Of a stretch of DNA of 60,426 nucleotides, positions 53,779 to 60,426 are shown one piece after another; within the stretch, counting starts at the first letter, position 1, and each line of letters opens with the position of its first letter. Location: positions 1 through 60,426 of the forward strand of contig NZ_CAMFJS010000030.1 of NCBI RefSeq assembly GCF_945956965.1. Direction: 5' to 3'. Both the position numbers and the translations under genes were made by a program. A model generated the notes under the pieces. It was given only the letters and a program-made list of their open reading frames with translations, was not told the DNA's origin and did no database searches. The DNA comes from an uncultured Roseateles sp. (lineage in GTDB: Bacteria > Pseudomonadota > Gammaproteobacteria > Burkholderiales > Burkholderiaceae_C).

Positions 53779-56403
53779 ATGGGCAAGCTGCCCGCGCCTG
53801 CGCTCGCTGCTGAGCTCAGCAGCGCCGACAAAAGCGAACTGCGCCAACGCTTCAAAGCCGGAAAGAAGGCTTTGCTGGATGAGTTCGCCCAAGCCCGGCC
53901 CACGCTCACTGCCTCCGCCACCCTGCTGCGCCGCCTGGCCCGCCATGTGGATGCCCATCTGCAACAGCTTTGGGCGGCCGCCCAAATGCCCGCCGGCGCG
54001 GCGCTGGTGGCCGTGGGCGGCTATGGCCGCGATGAGCTGTTCCCCTATTCCGACGTGGATGTGCTGGTGCTGCTGCCCGATGGGGTGGAAGCGCATACCA
54101 GTGGCGCCATCAAGTCCGGCATCGAGGCCTTCATCACCGCCTGCTGGGACACCGGTCTGGAGATAGGCTCCTCCGTCCGCACCTTGGACGAATGCCTGAT
54201 CGAGGCCGGCGCCGATGTGACGGTGCAGACCGCCTTGCTGGAGTCGCGGCTGCTGTGTGGCGCGCGCGCCCTGCACAAGCAGATGGAAGCGCAGCTGATG
54301 GCTGCCATGGACGCCAGTGCCTTTCTGCGCGCCAAGACGCTGGAAATGCGCCAGCGCCACACCAAATACGAAGAAACGCCCTACTCGCTGGAGCCCAACT
54401 GCAAGGAAAGCCCCGGCGGCTTACGCGACTTGCAAGTGCTGATCTGGATCGCCCGCGCCGCGGGCCTGGGCCAGACCTGGCATGAGCTGGCGGCCAAGGG
54501 CCTGATCACCAAGTTTGAGAGCCATCAGTTGCAGCGCAATGAAGGCTTACTCAAGCTGATCCGCGCCCGCCTGCACCTGATTGCCGGGCGCCGCGAAGAC
54601 CGCCTGGTCTTCGATTTGCAGACCGCCGTGGCCGAGAGCTTTGGCTACACCGCCAGCAAAGCGCAACGCGCCTCCGAAGTGCTGATGCGGCGCTATTACT
54701 GGGCTGCCAAGGCCGTCAGCCAACTCAACCAGATTCTGCTGCTGAATCTGGAAGAGCAGGTCAATGGCTCGCAGCAAGGCCTGATGCGCAATATCACGCC
54801 CGAGTTCCTTGACCGCGCCGGCATGCTGGAAGTGGCCAGCGACGAGCTCTACCAACAGCAGCCCCACGCCATCCTGCGCACCTTCTTGCTGTATCAGCAA
54901 ACCCCCGGCATCAAGGGCCTGTCGGCGCGCACCCTGCGCGCGCTTTACAACGCCCGCGAGCTGATGGATGCCAAGTTCCGCCGCGACCCGGTGAACCGTG
55001 CCACCTTCATGGAGATCCTGCGCCAGCCCGAAGGGCAAACGCATGCCTTCCGGCTGATGAATCAAACCTCGGTGTTGGGCCGCTATCTGTGGGTGTTCCG
55101 CCGCATCGTCGGCCAGATGCAGCACGACCTGTTCCACGTCTACACCGTGGATCAGCACATCTTGATGGTGCTGCGCAATGTGCGGCGCTTCTTCATCCCC
55201 GAGCATGCGCATGAGTACAGCTTTTGCTCGGCCCTGGCCGCGCAGTGGGACAAGCCGGAGTTGCTCTACATCGCCGCCCTTTTCCACGATGTGGCCAAGG
55301 GCCGCGGCGGTGATCACTCGGACCTGGGCGCTGTCGAGGTCAAGCGCTTCTGCCGCGACCATGGCCTGAGCAAGGACGACACCGCCCTGGTTTGCTTCAT
55401 GGTGCAGCACCACCTGACGCTCTCGCGCGTGGCGCAAAAAGAAGACTTGTCCGACCCCGAGGTGATTGCCGCCTTCGCCGCCAAGATGCGGGATGAGCGC
55501 CACCTCACAGGCCTCTACCTACTCACCGTAGCCGATATCCGCGGCACCAGCCCCAAGGTCTGGAATGCCTGGAAGGGCAAGCTGCTGGAAGACCTCTACC
55601 GCGTCACCCTGCGTGCCCTGGGTGGCGCCCGGCCGAATGCCGATGCCGAGATCGAGGCCCGCAAGAATGAAGCCCGCAATGCCCTGGCCCTGCACAGCAT
55701 GTTGCCCGGCACCGAGGCCCCGCTGTGGGAGACCCTGGAGCTGAGCTACTTTGCACGCCACGAAGCCAGCGAGCTGGCCTGGCATGCGCGCTCGCTCTGG
55801 CGCCATGTGGGCGCGGGCCAGGCCATCGTCAGCGCCCGCCCCTCACCGGTGGGTGAAGGCTTGCAGGTGCTGGTGTACTCGCCCGACCGGCCCGATCTAT
55901 TCGCCCGGCTATGCGGTTACTTCGACGGTGCCGGTTTCAATATTCTTGATGCCAAGGTGCACACCACCCGCAATGGCTATGCCCTGGACACCTTCCAGGT
56001 CGCCAGCCCGGATCTGGACCTGCATCACCGCGATCTGGTCTCGCTGGTGGAAACCAAGCTGGGCCAGACCCTCAATGCCGCCGGCCCCTTGCCGGAGCCG
56101 CGGCGGGGCCGCCTCTCGCGCCGGGTCAAGAGCTTCCCCTACACCCCGCGCATTGCGCTGCGGCCGGATGAGCGCGGCCAGCGCTGGTTGCTGTCCATCA
56201 GCACCACCGACCGGGCGGGCTTGCTCTATGCCATTGCCCGCGTACTGGCGCGTCATGGCATCAATTTGCAGCTGGCCAAGATTTCCACGCTGGGAGAGAG
56301 GGTCGAAGACACCTTCTTGGTGGACGGCCCGTCCCTGCAGCACAACCGCGCGCAACTGCAGATCGAGAGCGAGTTGCTCGACGCCATCGCCCTGCCCAAA
56401 TAA
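53779..56403 (+). CDS. glnD: Bifunctional uridylyltransferase/uridylyl-removing enzyme GlnD
   Basis: An 874-residue nitrogen sensor that uridylylates and deuridylylates PII. The nucleotidyltransferase motif is '[20 protein letters not shown]'. The HD domain has '[20 protein letters not shown]'. Two ACT domains at the C terminus sense glutamine ('[20 protein letters not shown]' and '[20 protein letters not shown]'). It is immediately downstream of map. Confidence 0.96.
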   Translation: MGKLPAPALAAELSSADKSELRQRFKAGKKALLDEFAQARPTLTASATLLRRLARHVDAHLQQLWAAAQMPAGAALVAVGGYGRDELFPYSDVDVLVLLPDGVEAHTSGAIKSGIEAFITACWDTGLEIGSSVRTLDECLIEAGADVTVQTALLESRLLCGARALHKQMEAQLMAAMDASAFLRAKTLEMRQRHTKYEETPYSLEPNCKESPGGLRDLQVLIWIARAAGLGQTWHELAAKGLITKFESHQLQRNEGLLKLIRARLHLIAGRREDRLVFDLQTAVAESFGYTASKAQRASEVLMRRYYWAAKAVSQLNQILLLNLEEQVNGSQQGLMRNITPEFLDRAGMLEVASDELYQQQPHAILRTFLLYQQTPGIKGLSARTLRALYNARELMDAKFRRDPVNRATFMEILRQPEGQTHAFRLMNQTSVLGRYLWVFRRIVGQMQHDLFHVYTVDQHILMVLRNVRRFFIPEHAHEYSFCSALAAQWDKPELLYIAALFHDVAKGRGGDHSDLGAVEVKRFCRDHGLSKDDTALVCFMVQHHLTLSRVAQKEDLSDPEVIAAFAAKMRDERHLTGLYLLTVADIRGTSPKVWNAWKGKLLEDLYRVTLRALGGARPNADAEIEARKNEARNALALHSMLPGTEAPLWETLELSYFARHEASELAWHARSLWRHVGAGQAIVSARPSPVGEGLQVLVYSPDRPDLFARLCGYFDGAGFNILDAKVHTTRNGYALDTFQVASPDLDLHHRDLVSLVETKLGQTLNAAGPLPEPRRGRLSRRVKSFPYTPRIALRPDERGQRWLLSISTTDRAGLLYAIARVLARHGINLQLAKISTLGERVEDTFLVDGPSLQHNRAQLQIESELLDAIALPK

Positions 56404-56424
56404 GCCAAAGACCGAATTGAAATC

Positions 56425-57492
56425 ATGAGCCCACGCCCACAAGTCATCGACGCGGCGCAGGCCCTGGCCCTGGCCGCCCCACAGGCATTCGACGCCGTCA
56501 TCGACGTGCGCAGCCCTTCCGAATTTGCTGAAGATCACTGGCCCGGCGCCCTCAACTGGCCGGTGCTGGGCGATGAGGAGCGGCGCATCGTTGGCACGCT
56601 TTACAAAGCCTCGCCCTTCGAGGCCCGCAAGCTCGGCGCCGCCCTGGTGGCGCGCAATATCGCCAAGCATCTGGACACCCATGGCGCGGCGCTGCAGCGC
56701 AACTGGCGCCCCCTGATCTACTGCTGGCGCGGCGGCCAGCGCTCCGGCGCCATGCATTGGTTTTTGGGCCAGATCGGTTTCAAGTCCCTGCAATTGGTGG
56801 GCGGCTACAAGGCCTACCGCGCTGAAGTGCGCTCCGGCCTGGAAACCATGCCGCAAGGCCTGCAGCTGCGCGTTTTGTGCGGCCGCACCGGCACAGGCAA
56901 GACCCGCTTGCTGCAGGCGCTGCGCGCCCAGGGCGGCCAGGTGCTGGATCTGGAAGGCCTGGCCATGCATCGCGGTTCGGTGCTGGGCGCGCTGCCCGGC
57001 CAGCCCCAGCCCAGCCAAAAGCGCTTTGACTCCCTGCTATGGCAAGCTCTCAAGTCCATGGACCTGAGCCGGCCCATCTTCGTGGAGAGCGAAAGCCGCA
57101 AGATCGGCCAGCTGCGCCTGCCTGAACCCCTGCACGCCGCCATGCGCGCCAGCGCCAAAATTTTTTGGGTCGAGATGCCGGACGAGGCCCGCGTGCAGCT
57201 GCTGCTGCAGGACTACGCCCACTTCATCCAGAATCCCGAGGCCTTCTGCACGCTGATGGATTGCCTGGTGACGCTGCGCGGCCGCCAGAAGGTGGAACGC
57301 TGGCAAGCCCTGGCACGCGACGGAGACTTCGCCAGCGTCTTCGCCGAACTGATGCGCGAGCATTACGACCCCGGCTACGAGCGCTCACTCAGCGGCCACT
57401 ATCCCCAGCTGGCACAAGCCCAGCGCCTGCATCTGGCCGATGGCGAGAGCACCAGCCTGAATTCGGTCGCCACCCAGTTGCTGCAAAGCTGA
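56425..57492 (+). CDS. mnmH: tRNA 2-selenouridine synthase
   Basis: A 355-residue enzyme converting 2-thiouridine to 2-selenouridine at the tRNA wobble position. The N-terminal rhodanese domain has the catalytic loop 'LIYCWRGGQRSGAMHW'. The Walker A of the second domain is 'VLCGRTGTGKTRLLQAL'. It uses selenophosphate; no selD is in this window. It is 21 bp downstream of glnD and probably part of the same transcript. Confidence 0.93.
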   Translation: MSPRPQVIDAAQALALAAPQAFDAVIDVRSPSEFAEDHWPGALNWPVLGDEERRIVGTLYKASPFEARKLGAALVARNIAKHLDTHGAALQRNWRPLIYCWRGGQRSGAMHWFLGQIGFKSLQLVGGYKAYRAEVRSGLETMPQGLQLRVLCGRTGTGKTRLLQALRAQGGQVLDLEGLAMHRGSVLGALPGQPQPSQKRFDSLLWQALKSMDLSRPIFVESESRKIGQLRLPEPLHAAMRASAKIFWVEMPDEARVQLLLQDYAHFIQNPEAFCTLMDCLVTLRGRQKVERWQALARDGDFASVFAELMREHYDPGYERSLSGHYPQLAQAQRLHLADGESTSLNSVATQLLQS

Positions 57493-57638
57493 GGCCGGCG
57501 GCGAGGTGTCAAAACCCCGAGGGCGCCGCAGCATGCGGCGGTCAATAATGCAGCGAAGAGTTTTTCCGATCCGGACCTGACTTGATGTTGCTCAAGCCGC
57601 TTTGGCGCGCTGCGCGGCATCATCCACGCTGACACATC

Positions 57639-58430
57639 ATGCCCATGCTCGAAACCGAAAAAGCCCTGCAGCAATCACGCCAGTTTGGCGTCAAGCCCAT
57701 TCCCATGTTGCGGCCGCTGGGCTGGTTGGCACGGGGCTGGCAGGATCTGCTGCGCTGCCCCGGCGCCTCGCTTTTGCATGGCCTGGCGATGGCCCTGGTG
57801 GGCAGCCTGATCCTGTGGCTGGCCCGAGATCGCTTTTGGCTGCTGGCCGGCGCCTTCAGCGGCTTCTTGCTGGTGGCCCCCATTCTGGCCACCGGCCTTT
57901 ATGTGATCAGCCGTGATCTGGAAATGGGCCGCGAGCCCAGCCTGGCCCATGTCATCGAAGCCTGGCGCCCGCGCGATGGCCGCTTGGTCGTCTTCGGCGT
58001 GCTGCTGGCTTTTGCCGGCATTGGCTGGGTGACCACCTCGGCCGCGCTGATCACCGGTTTTGCTGAGGCGCCCATCAACACGCCGGATCAGTTTTTGCGC
58101 CATGTGGTGCTGAACGAAGACTCGCATCTTTTTGAGGCCTGGCTGGGCCTGGGTGCCCTGCTGGCCGCGCCGATGTTTGCCTCCACCATGATTGCGGTGC
58201 CGCTGATGCTGGACAGCAAGGTTGGCGAAGTCAGCATCCTGGGCGCAGTGTTCACCAGCTGGCGGGTGGTGATGGAATATCCGGCCCCCGTGGCCTTGTG
58301 GGCCGCCTTGATCATGCTGCTGACCCTGCTGGGCATGGCCTCGGCCATGCTGGGTTTGATCGTGGTCTTGCCCTGGTTGGGCCATGCCAGCTGGCATGCC
58401 TACCGCGACCTGGTGAAGAAAGCGCAGTAG
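57639..58430 (+). CDS. DUF2189-family integral membrane protein
   Basis: A 263-residue protein with about six hydrophobic segments. The family start 'VKPIPMLRPLGWLARGWQDL' is visible, then 'LLVAPILATGLYVISRDLEM'. Members lie near cytochrome oxidase or nitrogen genes, but none has a proven function. It begins the short run of membrane protein genes 58.4-59.3 kb. Confidence 0.75.
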   Translation: MPMLETEKALQQSRQFGVKPIPMLRPLGWLARGWQDLLRCPGASLLHGLAMALVGSLILWLARDRFWLLAGAFSGFLLVAPILATGLYVISRDLEMGREPSLAHVIEAWRPRDGRLVVFGVLLAFAGIGWVTTSAALITGFAEAPINTPDQFLRHVVLNEDSHLFEAWLGLGALLAAPMFASTMIAVPLMLDSKVGEVSILGAVFTSWRVVMEYPAPVALWAALIMLLTLLGMASAMLGLIVVLPWLGHASWHAYRDLVKKAQ

Positions 58431-58435
58431 CCGCC

Positions 58436-58645
58436 ATGTTTGGATACACGGAGCAACAAATCGCCCAGTTCGGGCTGACCTGGGGCGTGACGGCCTTCAT
58501 GGTCTACATGATCTTCATCATCCTGCAGTTGGCCCGCGAGTCCAAGGCCGGGCGCTTCGGCACCTTTGTGCTCTTGCTGGCCCTGGGCTTCGGCATGGTG
58601 GGTTTCATTGCCAAAGGCATCATCAAATGGTGGATGAACGGATGA
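58436..58645 (+). CDS. Small DUF2788-type membrane protein
   Basis: A 69-residue protein, 5 bp after the previous gene. It has two membrane helices ('GLTWGVTAFMVYMIFIILQL' and 'FVLLLALGFGMVGFIAKGII') with a polar link 'ARESKAGRFG'. It matches the DUF2788 pattern; function unknown. The longer open frame beginning at 58298 is a frame artefact of the preceding gene. Confidence 0.7.
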   Translation: MFGYTEQQIAQFGLTWGVTAFMVYMIFIILQLARESKAGRFGTFVLLLALGFGMVGFIAKGIIKWWMNG

Positions 58646-58652
58646 TCCAGGC

Positions 58653-59282
58653 ATGAAGCCGATCGACAAGCTGCGCGCGGCGAGCCGCAGTTTCAAGCAC
58701 AGCAATTTCGAAGACGTCCAGGCCCTGATCACCGGCACCTTGTTCGTCGCCCTGGGCGTGGCCTTGTTCAAGCAAGTCGGCATGTTGACCGGCGGCACAG
58801 TGGGCATCGCCTTTCTGATTCACTATGCCTCAGACCTGCCTTTTGGCGCGCTCTTCTTCACCATCAACCTGCCCTTTTACTGGCTGGCCTATCACCGCAT
58901 GGGCCCTGCCTTCACCGTCAAGACGGTGCTGGCCGTGGGGCTGATGTCAGCGCTGAGCGAAATCCTGCCGCATTGGCTGCAGTTCAGCCTGCTCAACCCC
59001 ATCTTCGCAGCCATCGCCGGCGGCTTGCTGATCGGTGCGGGCATGCTGATTCTGTTTCGCCACCGCGCTTCGCTGGGCGGACTCAATGTGCTGGTGCTTT
59101 ATCTGCAAGAGAAAAAAGGCTGGCCAGCCGGCTATGTGCAGGCCGCGCTGGACGGGTTGATCCTGCTCAGCTCGCTGGCCTTTGTATCACCCAGCCGCGT
59201 GGCCCTGTCCTTGCTGGGCATGGCCGCCATCAACGCCGCCTTGGTGGTGAATCACCGGCCGGGCCGCTACACCGCTGTCTGA
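58653..59282 (+). CDS. YitT/DUF161-family membrane protein
   Basis: A 209-residue protein with about five membrane helices. 'QALITGTLFVALGVALFKQV' and 'GGTVGIAFLIHYASDLPFGA' are the YitT family signature. Some members act as transporters, but the substrate is not established. It is 7 bp after the DUF2788 gene. Confidence 0.8.
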   Translation: MKPIDKLRAASRSFKHSNFEDVQALITGTLFVALGVALFKQVGMLTGGTVGIAFLIHYASDLPFGALFFTINLPFYWLAYHRMGPAFTVKTVLAVGLMSALSEILPHWLQFSLLNPIFAAIAGGLLIGAGMLILFRHRASLGGLNVLVLYLQEKKGWPAGYVQAALDGLILLSSLAFVSPSRVALSLLGMAAINAALVVNHRPGRYTAV

Positions 59283-59304
59283 GCGGGCATCCAACGCCCG
59301 TCGC

Positions 59305-60174
59305 TCAAAGCAAGGGGCTGTACCAACGCAGATCCAAAAGGCGCCGGGCCAGCAAATGACTCCGCCCCGCCGGGTCCGCCAAATCATGCAGGATGTCAAA
59401 GTGATTGCAGCCCGCAATCTCCTCGCAGATCGGCACGGCACGCGCACCCCAGGCCTGGCGAATCAAGCGATTCTGGCGCTTGAATTCAGCACTTTCATCC
59501 GCCCCCACCACGGCGTAGAACGGCGCCTCAGGCGCCGGGAACTGCACCGGGCTCAAGCGCCGTACGGCTGCCGCGTCAAGGCGCAGATCAGCCTGCAGAA
59601 ACGGCGTCTTGCGAATCGGCTCCAGATCGTGCACACCCGACACCGACATCGCCCCCTTGATCAAATGCCGAGGCAAATCACTGGCCACCGCCTTCCAGTC
59701 GCAGCAACTGAGCATGGCCGCCAAATGCCCACCAGCCGAATGCCCGATCAGCACAATGCGATTGGGGTCGCCGCCAAAGTCCGCCGCATGGCGCCACACC
59801 CAGGCCAGGGCCTGGGTCAGTTGCAAGGGAATGCGGTCCATGCTGACTTCGGGGCATAGCGCGTAATTGGGGATGACCACCATCGCGCCTTCCTCGGTGA
59901 AAGCGCTGGCCAGAAAAGACATGTCCGACTTGTCCAAGGCGCGCCACCAGCCGCCATGCAAGACCACCAGCACCGGGGCTTGCGAGGCATCAGTCGGAAA
60001 CACATCCAGGCGCTCGCTCGCTGCCTCGCCGTAGGCCAGATCAAGGCTGCAGATCAACTGCTCACGCACAAAGCGCGAGGTCTTGGCCCAACGCTCCAGC
60101 AGCACAGCACTATCACTCACGCGTGCCCGGTTGTTGTACTGGGCATCCAACCAGGCGGGCGAGCGGGATGACAT
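59305..60174 (-). CDS. Alpha/beta hydrolase (arylformamidase-like)
   Basis: A 289-residue hydrolase. The oxyanion motif is 'VLVVLHGGWWRALDKSD', the nucleophile elbow 'LIGHSAGGHLAAML', and the acidic and His residues are in 'VVGADESAEF' and 'EIAGCNHFDILHDLADPAGR'. The HGGxW pattern is shared with kynurenine formamidases, so that or a related esterase is likely. The ATG at 60174 is preferred over one 11 codons upstream on ribosome binding site grounds. It is convergent with yitT. Confidence 0.78.
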   Translation of the reverse strand: MSSRSPAWLDAQYNNRARVSDSAVLLERWAKTSRFVREQLICSLDLAYGEAASERLDVFPTDASQAPVLVVLHGGWWRALDKSDMSFLASAFTEEGAMVVIPNYALCPEVSMDRIPLQLTQALAWVWRHAADFGGDPNRIVLIGHSAGGHLAAMLSCCDWKAVASDLPRHLIKGAMSVSGVHDLEPIRKTPFLQADLRLDAAAVRRLSPVQFPAPEAPFYAVVGADESAEFKRQNRLIRQAWGARAVPICEEIAGCNHFDILHDLADPAGRSHLLARRLLDLRWYSPLL

Positions 60175-60328
60175 GAGCAAGAGCCTTTCTAGCGCATCAA
60201 ACGGCATTCAAACGGTATGGATGCAGTGTCGCCAATCCAGGCCCAGCAGGCCTCAACAAAAGCCCTAGGTTTTGCGCCGCCGAGACAAACGGCGGCGACT
60301 GCGCCACATGAGTGTGCGGCGAGGCACA

Positions 60329-60368
60329 AAGAAAAAACCCCGCCAAGCCATACGACTTGACGGGGTGA
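60329..60368 (-). terminator. Terminator downstream of tRNA-Val
   Basis: On the minus strand AACCCCG and CGGGGTT pair, with inner CAAG/CTTG, and are followed by six T residues. It ends the tRNA transcript that enters the window from the right. Confidence 0.8.
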
Positions 60369-60371
60369 TTT

Positions 60372-60426
60372 TGGTGGGCGGTGCAGGGTTCGAACCTGCG
60401 ACCCCTGCCGTGTGAAGGCAGTGCTC
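60372..60426 (-). tRNA. tRNA-Val (CAC anticodon), 5' part outside the window
   Basis: The minus strand shows the end of the D arm (GAGCA), the anticodon arm CTGCC with loop TTCACAC (anticodon CAC) and GGCAG, a T arm with GGTTCGAACC, and the acceptor ACCGCCC followed by A and an encoded CCA. The window ends inside the D arm, so the first about 20 bases are missing. Confidence 0.9.

Overview
This 60.4 kb window is a high-GC chromosomal segment of a Burkholderiales betaproteobacterium, probably near Roseateles, Paucibacter or Rubrivivax. That placement is inferred from gene order (pstSCAB-phoU-phoB-phoR next to glmM-folP-ftsH-rlmE; carAB near greA; surE-pcm-nlpD-rpoS-rlmD) and from the EF-P/EarP pair that uses Arg32. 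No sequence search was possible. Almost everything is core housekeeping; the clear exception is a small AT-richer island between greA and carB that carries a retron.

Layout. 0.1-7.0 kb: phosphate uptake and its two-component control (phoR, phoB, phoU, pstB, pstA, pstC, pstS), all on the minus strand, with a Pho box before pstS and a second one facing a divergent fasciclin lipoprotein gene (7.2 kb). 7.9-14.5 kb: glmM, folP, ftsH (with a heat-shock type promoter), rlmE, a divergent yhbY, a DUF4149 membrane protein and greA. 14.6-17.2 kb: the island, with tandem repeats and TGTAGGTTTT arms on the left, then a promoter, a structured retron ncRNA, a small basic membrane-type ORF whose ribosome binding site and start codon are folded into hairpins, an XRE-type HTH protein, a retron reverse transcriptase, a strong terminator and inverted TGTAGG arms on the right. 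17.2-21.7 kb: carB and carA. 21.9-30.4 kb: a GlcG-like protein, a Bax-inhibitor-1 family protein, rlmD, rpoS, nlpD, pcm, surE, a quinone oxidoreductase and an orphan LuxR-type response regulator. 30.5-38.8 kb: tRNA-His, ppiD, tRNA-Val, an HU gene, pgsA, a lipoprotein, uvrC, earP and efp. 38.8-45.5 kb: a GNAT protein, an acetolactate synthase-type enzyme with a divergent Lrp regulator, an exported Lys/Ala-rich protein, a 2OG-Fe(II) oxygenase, yaaA and tolC. 45.5-51.8 kb: rhodanese, a Pcm-like methyltransferase, an RND efflux pump, its membrane fusion protein and a TetR repressor with a palindromic operator. 52.0-60.4 kb: uppP, map, glnD, mnmH, three small membrane protein genes, an alpha/beta hydrolase and the 3' part of a tRNA-Val.

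The most interesting system is the retron. Its order (promoter, ncRNA, mini-ORF, HTH, RT) matches the small-HTH group of retrons. The unusual part is the mini-ORF directly after the ncRNA. It encodes a basic, hydrophobic small protein, has a near-perfect Shine-Dalgarno sequence, and its SD and AUG are locked in two adjacent hairpins. I propose that it is the toxic effector and that reverse transcription of the ncRNA controls its translation. The absence of an integrase between the inverted TGTAGG arms suggests a passive defence cassette moved by an enzyme encoded elsewhere.
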